A DNA stretch of 64,000 nucleotides from CAVVYW01 sp963752605 (GTDB lineage Bacteria > Actinomycetota > Thermoleophilia > Solirubrobacterales > 70-9), in NCBI GenBank assembly GCA_963752605.1, contig CAVVYW010000005.1:496001-560000 (forward strand), given 5' to 3'. Every line of letters starts with the position of its first letter. Positions within the stretch are counted from its first letter, which is position 1. Made by a program: the position numbers and the translations under genes. The notes under the pieces are model-generated. The model saw only the letters and a list, made by a program, of their open reading frames with translations, did not search any database and was not told the origin of the DNA. This document shows, in pieces, positions 47,309 to 56,677 of the stretch.

Positions 47309-50300
47309 ATGAAAGACGACTTCGAGTTCGATTTCGATCTAGAGAGGGGCCGATCGGGCGCCGGATCCGACGAGGCCGACGACGCCTCCGATCCGGGCCT
47401 CGACGACGATGCCGAGCTGACCGAGCTCGAGTTCTCCTTCGAGGACGCGGCCGCGCCGGGCCCCGGCGCACGTGACCACGAGGGCGGGAACGGCGAGGGC
47501 AACGGGGCCGACCCATTCAGGCTCGCCCGGGGCTTCCGCTCCGCCGGGGATGCCAACGGAGCCGGCGAAAACGGCTCCGCCACCGGCGAGCGAGAGGACC
47601 ACCATCCCGGCACGAACGGCTCCAACGGGGGCAACGGCTCGCAGACGGGCGCCGGCAGCTTCGTCCGCGAGTACCTGGAGCGCGCCAAGGGACTCCTCAA
47701 CCGCCGCCCGCCCGCGGTGTTCGGCGAGCTGGAGCAGGTGGAGGACCCGCCCGAGCCGCGACTTCGACGAGCCCCCCGAGCCGGACTTCGGCGACTTCGA
47801 CGAGCCCGGGCCCATGCCGGAGCTGCGCCGGGCGTCCGAGGCGCCGCCCGATGCGCCCGAGCCGCCGGCCCCGGGTGGGCCCGAGTCCGACGAGGACTGG
47901 CTCGAGATCGGCGACGGCGAGCCAAGCGGAAACGGAGGCAACGGCGCACCTGACCTGAGTGAGGTCGAGCAGCTGCCGCCCAGGCCCCGCGAGGGCAGGA
48001 ACCTCGCCCACGAGGCGCGCCAGCGCGCCTCTCGCCGTGCCTCGGACTTCGACGAGGACGCCTTCAAGGAGGGCCCGGAGGAGGCCAGGCTGCGGGCGCT
48101 GCGCGAGGACCGCGTGGACTTCGAGTCGCTGCTCCAGAGCCAGCCCCAGAGGAGCATGCCGGCGAGGCTGGGATCGGCGATCGCGTACGGGTTCCGCGAC
48201 CGGCTCACCGCGCTGCGTGAGTCAGGTCGCGAGCGGATAGACGTCGGGCGAGACCGGGTGGACGCGCTGCGCGCCAGGGTGCCCCACCGCGGTACGGCCG
48301 AAGGCGGTGCCGGCGCACCGCCGAGGCTTCCTCGCCGAATCAGCTCTCGGCGCCCGCGCCGTCCCGAGCCGGGCCAGATCAAGAGGCTTCGCGCGGCGAT
48401 CGTCGTCCTGGGGCTCGGCGCCCTGGCGATGGCCTCGTCGATCTTCGGGATGATGATGGCGGTCGCCGGCGACCTGCCGAACCTCGAGTCCAAGGTCCAG
48501 TACGCGGAAGCCAAGAACTCCGAGGTCTTCGACGCGGAGGGACGCAAGATCGGGACGCTGCTCAGCAACAACCAGCGCATCCTGATCGAGTCGGAGGACA
48601 TCTCCCCGTACATGAAGCAGGCGGCCGTCGCGATCGAGGATCAGCGCTTCTACGAGCACCGCGGCGTCGACTTCGTGGGCATCGGCCGAGCCTTCTTCGC
48701 CGACGTCATGCCTGGTGGATCGACCCAGGGCGCCTCGACGATCACCATGCAGTTCGTCAAGAACGCGCTCGAGGCACAGGGCAGCCGGACCGTCTTCCAG
48801 AAGCTGCGCGAGGCGGCGCTCGCTTACCAGCTCGAGCGCCAGTGGGACAAGGACAAGATCCTCACCGAGTACCTGAACACCATCTACTTCGGCGAGGGCG
48901 CCTACGGAATCGAGGCGGCGGCGCGCACCTACTTCGGCGCGAACCACGTCGGCTGCGGCGAGGCGGGCGCCGACGCATGCGCGTCCGAGCTCACCTCCAC
49001 CGAGGCCGCGATGCTGGCCGGACTCATCACCTCACCCGCCGCGTTCTCGCCGCGCGCCAACCCGAAGGACTCGGTGTCGAGGCGAAACCTCGTTCTTCAG
49101 AAGATGCTCGAGCAGGGCGTGATCACCCAGGAGGAGTACGAGGAGGGGATCGCTACGGCCCCGCCCGCGCCCTCCCTGATTGACAAGCCCGACGACGACT
49201 CGCTCTCCCCCTACTTCACCTCCTGGCTCCGGCAATCCATCGTGGACCGCTACGGCGCCGGCAAGGCCTTCGGCGGCGGGCTCGACATCCACACCACGCT
49301 CGATCTCGACATGCAGGAGACGGCCGAGCAGATCGCCTACGACTCCCTGGCCGGGATCGAGCCAACCGCGTCGGTCGTCGTGCTGGACAAGGAGACCGGC
49401 GCCCTCAAGGCGCTGGTCGGCGGCAACAACTACAACGAGGAGCCTTTCAACCTGGCCACCAACGGGCAACGGCAGCCGGGCTCATCTATGAAGGCCTTCG
49501 TGCTCGCGGCCTACCTGAAGGCGGGCGGCTCCTCGGGCGATACCTACACGTCAGGCCCGCAGGAGTTCATCGTCCCGAACTCCGCCGGCAAGGAGGTCTT
49601 CCGGGTCGAGAACTACGAGGACAACTACCTCGGCTCGGCGGACGTCGCAACGGCCACCAAGTACTCGGACAACTCGGTCTTCGCACAGATGGGGCTCAGC
49701 CCGAGCAGCCCGCTCGGCAAGAACCGCCAGGGACCGAGGAAGGTGGCCGAGCTGGCTGAGGACATGGGCATCGAGACCGAAGTTGACGAGATCCCGGCGA
49801 TCATGCTCGGCGCCCCGTCGGTCGGCTTCAGCCCGATGGAGTTCACGTACGCCTTCAACACGATCAACCACGAGGGCGAGCGCGTGGGAGGCACGCTCGA
49901 CTCCTGCGCCGGCAACAAGAAGATGGAGGATCTCTGCCCGGTCGGGGTCGAGAAGATCGTCGGCCCCGACGGCGACGTCGAGGAGAAGAACGAGGTGAAG
50001 ACGATTCGCGTACTCGACGAGACGGATGCCGGCACGACCAAGGACCTGCTCACCGGGCCGGTGAGCTCGGGCGGTACCGGTCAGGAAGCGCAGACGCCAG
50101 GCGACGAGTGGGGCAAGACTGGAACGACCGAGAACCACGGCGACGCCTGGTTCTGCGGCGGCACCGACCACCTCACGGCCTGCGTCTGGGTCGGCCACGC
50201 GCAGAGCAACGAGCCGATGGAGACCGAGTACGCCGGCCAGCCCGTGGCGGGCGGTACCTACCCGGCCCAGATCTGGGGATCGATCATGACCGCCCTCGAG

Positions 50301-50555
50301 GACATCTACGCGGAGCGCCAGGCCGAGCGCGAGGCGGAGAGGGAAGAGGGCGAAGATGACGACGAGGACGACACTGAGACGAGCGACTACACCGGTGAGG
50401 TCCCGTACAGCAGCGGCGGGGGTGGAGGCAGCTCAGGCAGCAGCGGTGGCGGCGGATCCGGCGGCGGCGGAGGCGGCGAGACACAGTCCGCCCCCTCCGG
50501 TGGCGGCGGTGGCGGCGGCGCCCCGGCCAGCGGCACCGGCGGCACGGGTCTCTAG
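47309..50555 (+). CDS. Class A penicillin-binding protein, frameshifted N-terminus
   Basis: Bifunctional peptidoglycan synthase of about 1081 residues after correction. A long acidic, Gly/Asn/Pro-rich cytoplasmic region (about 1-360) precedes one membrane segment (IVVLGLGALAMASSIFGMMM). Then comes the GT51 glycosyltransferase (AIEDQRFYEHRGVD near 440, STITMQFVKN), and the transpeptidase with Ser nucleophile in GSSMKAF, then YSDN, then WGKTGTT. A Gly/Ser tail ends it. A one-base insertion near 47757-47760 breaks the frame in the disordered region; both halves are otherwise open. ATG 47309 was chosen as the first plausible start; GTG 47273 is an alternative. Confidence 0.85.
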
Positions 50556-50567
50556 GGCCCGCACCGG

Positions 50568-51167
50568 CTAGGCAGCCTGGGAGCGCACCCGCGGCCAAGG
50601 GCGGGAGACGAACCGGTTCCCGGCCACGCAGTAGCGCCAGGGAAGCTCGGCCGCCTTGGTGATCCCGATCCTGGTCGAGGTGACCACCTCGATCCGGTCC
50701 CAATCCTCGGCGGGCGGGAGGACCCCGAAGGGATCGGCCGTGAGGTCTGCGCCGTTCAGGCCGAGACCCACCCCCAGGGCCTGGGTGAGCTTGCCCGGGC
50801 CGGAGCAGAGCTGCGAGACCTCCTCCACCCCCCTCCGCTCACGCATGAGCCCGATGCCCTCGGTCGGCTCGAGCGCACGGATCAGGACCGCCGCCGCCTG
50901 ACCCTCCGGCTGGGCGACGGCGTTGAGCAGGCTGTGGATGCCATATGACAGATACACGTAGGCCCGCCCCGGCGGGCCGAAGAGGACCTCGTTGCGCGGG
51001 GTGCGCCCCACGTAGGCGTGGCAGGCCGGGTCGCCGGCGTCGTAGGCCTCGGTCTCGACGATGACGCCGGCGGCGCCGTTCACAGCGAGCGTGCACCCGA
51101 TCAGGTCCCGCGCCACCTCGTGGACGGAGCGGGCGTAGAAGTCGGTGTCCAGCGGGCCGGCGCTCAA
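50568..51167 (-). CDS. mpg: 3-methyladenine DNA glycosylase (AAG/MPG family)
   Basis: Base-excision repair enzyme that removes alkylated purines. 199 residues from TTG 51167. Visible: DTDFYARSVHEVARDLIGCTL, IVETEAYDAGDPACHAY with the catalytic Glu, RNEVLFGPPGRAYVYLSYGIH, and LCSGPGKLTQALG. The TTG overlaps the argH stop as TTGA; because argH carries a one-base insertion, the sequence as read fuses argH to this gene in frame. Confidence 0.92.
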   Translation of the reverse strand: MSAGPLDTDFYARSVHEVARDLIGCTLAVNGAAGVIVETEAYDAGDPACHAYVGRTPRNEVLFGPPGRAYVYLSYGIHSLLNAVAQPEGQAAAVLIRALEPTEGIGLMRERRGVEEVSQLCSGPGKLTQALGVGLGLNGADLTADPFGVLPPAEDWDRIEVVTSTRIGITKAAELPWRYCVAGNRFVSRPWPRVRSQAA

Positions 51168-52535
51168 CCCCGCAGCCCCGCCAGCGACTCGCGGGCCTGG
51201 TCGAGCTGCTCGCTCAGCCTCTGGGGCGAGGTGCCCCCCGCCGAGACCTTCGACTCGATCGATCCTCCCTCGCGCAGCGCATCCCGCAGCGCATCGCGGG
51301 CCTCCTCGGGGATGCCGTCGAGCTGGGCGTCGTCGAGCTCGGAGAGCCGCTTGCCGGCGTCGAGGGCCGTGCGCACCAGTCCCCCCGACCAGGCCGTGGG
51401 CCTCCCTGAAGGGCACGCCCTCGCGCACCAGTAAGTCGGCGAGATCCGTCGCAGCCAGCATCTCGTCGCCGGCCGCGGCCGCAAGGCGATCCCGGTTGAA
51501 GGTGAGCCCGCCGAGCATTCGCGTCGCCGCCTCGAGGCAGAGCTCGATGGTGTCGGCGGCGTCGAAGACCGGCTCCTTGTCCTCCTGGAGGTCCTTGCTG
51601 TAGGCGAGCGGCAGGGCGTGCATCGTCCCCAGCAGTGCGGCTAGATCGGCCGCCACCCGGGGTGCCTTCGCCCGCAGGAGCTCCGCCGCGTCGGGGTTCT
51701 TCTTCTGGGGCATGATGCTCGAGCCGGACGAGAAGGAGTCCGCCGGCTCGCAGAACCCGAACTCCTGACTCGACCAGAGCACGATCTCGGCGCCGAGGCG
51801 CGAGAGGTGCATCGCGCAGGCCGAGGCCGCGTAGAGATAGTCGAGCGCGAAGTCCCGGTTCGAGACGGCGTCGAGCGAGTTCGGGTGGGGCCGCTCGAAG
51901 CCCAGTTCGGCGGCGAGCGTGTCGCGATCGAGGTCCCAGTTGAGCCCGGCCAGGGCCCCCGACCCGGCGGCCATGTCACTGGTCGCGTCCGCGACCAGGT
52001 GGAAGCGGCGCACGTCCCGGAAGAACATCCAGAAGTAGGCGAGCAGGTGGTGGCCGAGGTAGACAGGCTGGGCCCGCTGCAGGTGCGTGTAGGCAGGAGC
52101 CGGCCAGTCGCGGTGGGTCTCGGCGAGACCGAGCACCGTCTCCATCAGCTCCTCGAGCAGGGCGATCGCGCGGGCAGAGTGCGCGCGCACCAGCAGGGCG
52201 AGATCGGTCGCCACCTGGTCGTTTCGCGACCTGGCCGTGTGAAGCTTCCCTCCCACCGGCCCGGCGATCTCGGTCACCCGGCGCTCGATCGCCATGTGGA
52301 TGTCCTCGTCGTCCTCGGCGACCTCGAAGGTCCCGGAGGTCACCTCCTCGGCCACGGTGTCCAGCGCCCGCTGGAGCTGCTCCAGCTCGTCGGAGGCGAG
52401 CACCCCGAGTGAGGCGAGCGCGCGGGCGTGCGCCTTCGACTGCGCGACGTCGTACGGCGCGAGTCGCTTGTCGAAGGAGATCGACGCGTTGATCCGCCTG
52501 AACAGCGGGTCCTGTTCCTGGCCGAACCGTGACAT
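51164..52535 (-). CDS. argH: Argininosuccinate lyase, frameshifted
   Basis: Last step of arginine synthesis. Motifs: HTARSRNDQVATD, THLQRAQPVYLGHHL, SSGSSIMPQKKNPDAAELLRAK (signature), with a helical C-terminus ending GLRG. The frame is lost in a run of six C (51381-51386, plus strand): five would give HGLVGGLVRTALDAGKRL, the normal continuation. Length 1372 is one more than a multiple of three, matching a single insertion. ATG 52535 has a TAGACT box seven bases upstream, sharing the TAG stop of the gene at 52546. Confidence 0.9.
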
Positions 52536-52542
52536 CGCGGCC

Positions 52543-52548
52543 AGTCTA
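52543..52548 (-). promoter_or_regulatory. argH: Leaderless -10 box for argH, overlapping upstream stop
   Basis: TAGACT on the minus strand, seven bases before ATG 52535. Its TAG is the stop codon of the aminotransferase gene. Confidence 0.55.
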
Positions 52549-53703
52549 GGTGGGGATTCCGAGGGCGTGGCCAAGCACCGTGCAGACGCGGTCGACCTCG
52601 TCTTCGGTCATCGCACCGAAGAAGGGCAGCGCCAGTGACCGCTCTGCCGCCCGCTCGGCGACCGGGAACTGCCCTTCGCTGAAGCCGAAGCGCTCCCGGT
52701 AGGGCGGCAGGAGGTGGATGCACGGCAGATATGCCTTGGAGGCGACCCCGCGGCGGTCGAGCTCCTCGATCACCGCCTCGCGATTGGTGCCGGCCGGAAG
52801 CTGAACGCAGAAGATGAACCAGCTTCGCCGCTCCGATCCCCGGTCCTCGCAAGGAAGCAGGAGGGCGTCATCGTTCCCGATGCCCGGCGGCACCGCCCCA
52901 AGCTCGGTCAGGCGAGCACGGTAGCTGAGGGCGATCCGCTCACGGCCCCGCAGGATCCCCTCGAGCCGCTCCAGCTGGGCGATCCCGATCGCGGCCTGCA
53001 GGTCGGTGAGCCGGTAGTTGAAGCCGATCCGGTCATGCTCCAGCACGTCCATGTCGGCGGCCCGTCCCTGGTTGCGCTCGCTGCGGATCCGCTCGGCCAT
53101 CTCCTCGTCCGGCGTGATGAGCATCCCCCCCTCGCCGGTGGTCAGCTGCTTGTTGGCGTAGAACGCGAAGGCGGCCGGGTTGCCGCTCGCGCCGATCCGG
53201 CGGCCACGGGCATCGACCGCGCCAAGGGCCTGGCAGGCGTCCTCGAGCACGCCGAGGCCGCGATCGGCAGCCAGCTTCTCGAGGGCCTCGAGGTCCGCCG
53301 GATAGCCGAAGATGTGGACAGGCAGGATCCCCACGGTCCTCTCGTCCACCGCGGCCGTGGCCGCCTCCGGATCGAGATCGAGCGTGATCGGGTCCACGTC
53401 GCAGAAGACCGGGGTCACGTCCTCGTAGAGGAGACAGTTTGCGGAGGCGACGAAGCTGAGCGGCGTGGTGACGACCTGGTCCCCCTCGCCCCACCCCAGA
53501 GCCCTGACGCCGAGGTGCAACGCGGCAGTGCCGCTCGAGGTCGCGACGGCCCCATCCGCCCCCACCCACCGGGCGAAGCCGTGCTCGAACTCCTCGAGCT
53601 TCGGGCCCAGCGAGAGCCGCCCCGAGCGGAGCACTTCCACCACCAGCTCCTCCTCGCGTTCGCCCAGCTCGGGACGCGCGAGCGGGATCGGCTCGTCGGG
53701 CAC
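52546..53703 (-). CDS. DegT/DnrJ/EryC1 family aminotransferase
   Basis: 385-residue PLP enzyme of the sugar-nucleotide aminotransferase type. PLP lysine in AFYANKQLTTGEGG; VATSSGTAALHLGVRALG binds the phosphate; LPVHIFGYPADLEAL and the EDACQALGA motif hold the ring-stacking Asp. Targets are usually keto-sugars for surface glycans, but the neighbours are amino-acid genes and no sugar-modifying gene is adjacent. Start GTG 53703 lies just after the cimA stop. Confidence 0.88.
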   Translation of the reverse strand: MPDEPIPLARPELGEREEELVVEVLRSGRLSLGPKLEEFEHGFARWVGADGAVATSSGTAALHLGVRALGWGEGDQVVTTPLSFVASANCLLYEDVTPVFCDVDPITLDLDPEAATAAVDERTVGILPVHIFGYPADLEALEKLAADRGLGVLEDACQALGAVDARGRRIGASGNPAAFAFYANKQLTTGEGGMLITPDEEMAERIRSERNQGRAADMDVLEHDRIGFNYRLTDLQAAIGIAQLERLEGILRGRERIALSYRARLTELGAVPPGIGNDDALLLPCEDRGSERRSWFIFCVQLPAGTNREAVIEELDRRGVASKAYLPCIHLLPPYRERFGFSEGQFPVAERAAERSLALPFFGAMTEDEVDRVCTVLGHALGIPT

Positions 53704-53706
53704 CGG

Positions 53707-55311
53707 CTACTCGCGGGCGGCCGTGCGCTCGCCTGCCCCCTCGCCGGCGGGACGCTCGGCCTGCGGCTGGAACGCGTACTCGAGCGAGTCGACCAGGGCC
53801 TGCCAGGAGGCCTCGATGATGTTCTCTGAGACGCCGATCGAGCCCCACTCGCGCTCTCCGTCCGAGGAGTCAAGCAGCACCCTGGTGACTGCGCCGGTGC
53901 CGTGGTGCTCGTCGAGTATCCGGACCTTGTAGTTGGTGAGCTCGATGTCGGCCAGGTGTGGGTGGCGGTCGGTGATCGCCTCGCGGAGCGCCTTGTCGAG
54001 CGCGTTCACGGGGCCGTTTCCCTCGGCGGTCGTGACGTAGCGATCACCCTCGACCCAGACCTTGATCGTCGCCTCGGTCTTGACTTTGCCGTCCTCGCGC
54101 TTCTCGGTGATCACTCGGAAGCCCTCCAGGCGGAAGAGCGGCTCGTAGGTTTCGGCCTCGCGCCGGAGCAGCAGCTCGAACGAGGCCGGCGCCGCCTCGT
54201 AGTGATACCCACGGTGCTCGCGCTCCTTGAGGGTGCGGAGCGCCCGGGACGCCTGCTCGTCGTCGAGATCGACCCCTGCCTGCTGCGCTCGGCTGAGGAC
54301 GCTGCCCTTCCCCGACAGCTCCGAGACCAGCAGCTCCCGCTCGTTCCCGACCGTGCTCGGGTCGAGGTGCTCGAAGGTGCGCGCGTCGGTGGTGACGCCC
54401 GCGACATGCATCCCTCCTCCGTGGGCGAAGGCGTTGCGCCCGACGTAGGGCTGTTCCGGATCGGGAGTCCGGTTGAGCAGCTCGTCGACGAAGTGCGCGG
54501 TCTCCGTGAGCCTCCCGAGTTGCTCCGCGGTCACGCACTCGTACCCCAGCTTCAGCTGCAGGGCGGGAAGGATGGAGACCAGATTGGCGTTGCCGGTCCG
54601 CTCGCCGATCCCGTTGACGGTGCCCTGGACCAGATTCGCTCCCTCCTCGACCGCGGCGAGCGAGTTCGCGACAGCGCACTCGGCGTCGTTGTGGGTGTGG
54701 ATGCCGACGTCCACCGACAGCTCCTTGACGACATCGCGCGTCGCCTCGCCCACCTGGTTCGGCAGCGACGAGCCATTGGTGTCGCAGAGGGTCACGTTCT
54801 CCGTCCCGGCCTCGGCCGCGGCGCGGAGGCATTCGAGCGCGTAGCCGCGGTCGTCGCGGTAGCCGTCAAAAAAATGCTCCGCGTCGTAGATGACCCGCTT
54901 GCCGGCCCCCCGCAGGAAGGCGACTGAGTCCCTGATCATCTCCAGGTTCTCCTCCCGGCCCACCTTGGTCACCTTCTCCAGGTGGAGAGCCCAGGTCTTG
55001 CCGACCAGCGTGACCACCGGAGCGAACCCGGCGGCGAGCATCCTGAGCGCGTCGTCGTCCTCCGGCGCAACGCCCTTGCGTCTGGTCATCCCGAACGCGC
55101 AGACCTGCGCCTGCTCCAACTCAACCTCGGCGAGCGCGTCGAACAGCTCCAGCTCCTTCGGATTGGAGCCCGGGAAGCCGGCCTCGATCAGGTGGATCCC
55201 GAGCAGGTCGAGAGCGCGGACCACCCTCACCTTCTCCTGCGCGGACAGGGACATGCCCTGGCCCTGCATGCCGTCGCGGAGAGTCGTGTCGTAGAGGAGT
55301 ACCTGTCGCAT
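53707..55311 (-). CDS. cimA: (R)-citramalate synthase
   Basis: Condenses pyruvate and acetyl-CoA to citramalate, the threonine-independent route to 2-oxobutyrate and isoleucine. 534 residues. Catalytic barrel begins YDTTLRDGMQGQGMSLS; metal site GIHTHNDAECAVANSLAAV; VQGTVNGIGERTGNANL; the C-terminal LeuA-type regulatory domain starts near 400 (VEGDRYVTTAEGNGPVNALDKALRE). A CimA-type rather than LeuA-type call rests on the overall sequence and on the presence of a separate leuA at 63157. leuC/leuD and leuB can serve citramalate in both pathways. Confidence 0.88.
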   Translation of the reverse strand: MRQVLLYDTTLRDGMQGQGMSLSAQEKVRVVRALDLLGIHLIEAGFPGSNPKELELFDALAEVELEQAQVCAFGMTRRKGVAPEDDDALRMLAAGFAPVVTLVGKTWALHLEKVTKVGREENLEMIRDSVAFLRGAGKRVIYDAEHFFDGYRDDRGYALECLRAAAEAGTENVTLCDTNGSSLPNQVGEATRDVVKELSVDVGIHTHNDAECAVANSLAAVEEGANLVQGTVNGIGERTGNANLVSILPALQLKLGYECVTAEQLGRLTETAHFVDELLNRTPDPEQPYVGRNAFAHGGGMHVAGVTTDARTFEHLDPSTVGNERELLVSELSGKGSVLSRAQQAGVDLDDEQASRALRTLKEREHRGYHYEAAPASFELLLRREAETYEPLFRLEGFRVITEKREDGKVKTEATIKVWVEGDRYVTTAEGNGPVNALDKALREAITDRHPHLADIELTNYKVRILDEHHGTGAVTRVLLDSSDGEREWGSIGVSENIIEASWQALVDSLEYAFQPQAERPAGEGAGERTAARE

Positions 55312-55425
55312 CGATGCCTTCCTAGCTTCGTGGGTGGGCGAGGGCCCCGCGGTCGGGGCCGTGCAGGAGCCGCGGCCGCTACGCGGCAGCGGTGCCCGTA
55401 ATTCGCCCCTCGAAGCGGTGAAGCA
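55312..55425 (-). promoter_or_regulatory. ilvE-cimA intergenic leader with hairpins
   Basis: 114 bases on the minus strand. A mini-frame (ATGATGCTTCACCGC..., 15-16 codons ending TAG) overlaps the ilvE stop. It is followed by a GCCGC/GCGGC stem (55375-55387) and a stronger GGCCCCG stem (55343-55360). The arrangement resembles an attenuator, but the mini-frame lacks a run of Leu, Ile or Val codons. A GGAAGG site precedes cimA. Confidence 0.3.
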
Positions 55426-56430
55426 TCATGAGCCCAATGTACCGGAGGCGGGTTCCCCGACCTCCTCGGCGGAGACCTCGCCCGGCGCCGGCTCCGGGGG
55501 CTCGGGGGCGGTGGGCTCCCCGACAGGGTCGAGCCACTCCAGGTACTCCTCGGCGCGGCCGTGGAGGGCGTCCTCGAACTTGGCCTGGATCACGCGCGTG
55601 ATCTCGCCCGGCGGTCCCAGCTCCTGGTGGTCGACCTCGCGGATCGGCACGAGCTCGGCTGCGGTTCCGGTCAGGAAGGCCTCCTCGGCGAGGTAGAGCT
55701 CGGCGCGAGCGACGTCGCGCTCGACCACCGTGTAGCCGAGGTCGCGGGCGATCTGAATCACGGACTTGCGGGTGATCCCGTCGAGGATCGAGGAGTTGTG
55801 TCCCGGGGTGACGATCTGATCGTCGCGGATGACGAAGATGTTCTCCCCCGAGCCCTCGCAGACCATGCCGCGCTGGTCGAGCAGGATCGCCTCGTCGTAG
55901 CCGGCATTGGCAGTCTCCGTCTTGGCGAGGATGGAGTTCAGGTACTGCCCGGACGCCTTGGCGTGTGGGATCAGGCTGTCCGGCGAGATCCGGCGGACCG
56001 ATGCGACCTTCGCGCTGATGCCCTCGCGCTTGCCCTCATCCCCCAGGTACGCGCCCCAGGGCCAGACCGCGACGATCACCTCGATGGGGGCGGAGGGAGC
56101 ATAGAGACCCATCTCCCCCGCTCCCCGGAAGGCGAGCGGCCGGATGTAGCAGCTCCGGAAGCCGTTGCGGCGGATCAGCTCCTTGGTCGCCTCGCGAACC
56201 TCCTCGACCGAGAACGGGAGGTCGAGGTAGTAGAGCTCCGCCGACTTGCGCAGGCGATCGAGGTGCTCGAGATGCCGGAAGATCGCTGGGCCGCGCGACT
56301 CCGTGTCGTAGCAGCGGATCCCCTCGAAGACGCCGCTGCCGTAGTGCAGGCCGTGGCTGAGCACGTGCACGTTCGCCTCGTCCCAGGCGACGAACTCGCC
56401 GTTCATCCAGATGAGCTCTGCCTTCTCCAC
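55426..56430 (-). CDS. ilvE: Branched-chain amino acid aminotransferase
   Basis: Class IV PLP aminotransferase, final step for Leu, Ile and Val. 334 residues: GSGVFEGIRCYDT, SCYIRPLAFRG, PHAKASGQYLNSILAKTEA with the PLP Lys, DEAILLDQRGMVCEGSGENIFV, LDGITRKSVIQIARDLGY. About 30 residues of acidic, proline-rich tail extend past the usual end. GTG 56430 follows a TACTTT box at six bases. Confidence 0.95.
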   Translation of the reverse strand: MEKAELIWMNGEFVAWDEANVHVLSHGLHYGSGVFEGIRCYDTESRGPAIFRHLEHLDRLRKSAELYYLDLPFSVEEVREATKELIRRNGFRSCYIRPLAFRGAGEMGLYAPSAPIEVIVAVWPWGAYLGDEGKREGISAKVASVRRISPDSLIPHAKASGQYLNSILAKTETANAGYDEAILLDQRGMVCEGSGENIFVIRDDQIVTPGHNSSILDGITRKSVIQIARDLGYTVVERDVARAELYLAEEAFLTGTAAELVPIREVDHQELGPPGEITRVIQAKFEDALHGRAEEYLEWLDPVGEPTAPEPPEPAPGEVSAEEVGEPASGTLGS

Positions 56431-56436
56431 GGCGGG

Positions 56437-56442
56437 AAAGTA
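56437..56442 (-). promoter_or_regulatory. ilvE: Leaderless -10 box for ilvE
   Basis: TACTTT on the minus strand, six bases before GTG 56430. Confidence 0.45.
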
Positions 56443-56449
56443 TGCCCGA

Positions 56450-56608
56450 TCAGGCTTCCTGAGCCTGGGCGAGCAACTGCTCGTCTGTGACCTTTTCCTT
56501 CATGTCGGGGTGCGTCTCATCGATGTGCTTGTGCGCCTGTGCCAGCAGCTCCTCGTCGTTCTCGCCGCGGACTGTGTAGCCGCAGTCGCAGTTGATCACC
56601 TTCGCCAT
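56450..56608 (-). CDS. DUF1059-type small protein
   Basis: 52 residues, too small for most ORF cut-offs: MAKVINCDCGYTVRGENDEE, then LLAQAHKHIDETHPDMK and a final LLAQAQEA. The C-D-C-G-Y-x-V-R-G and H-x-x-x-x-H pattern is that of DUF1059 proteins, probably a small metal- or nucleic-acid-binding fold. A strong GGAGG ribosome site precedes the ATG. It sits between leuB and ilvE. Confidence 0.85.
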   Translation of the reverse strand: MAKVINCDCGYTVRGENDEELLAQAHKHIDETHPDMKEKVTDEQLLAQAQEA

Positions 56609-56677
56609 CGTTCTCCTCCTTGTCGGTTGCCGCGATTCTCCGTGGCATCCGGGCGGGTGTCAACCACCTGGCCGTTC

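Noticed and set aside
55312..55425. T-box riboswitch before cimA
   Set aside because: No T-box sequence (TGGNACCGCG) or specifier loop is visible.
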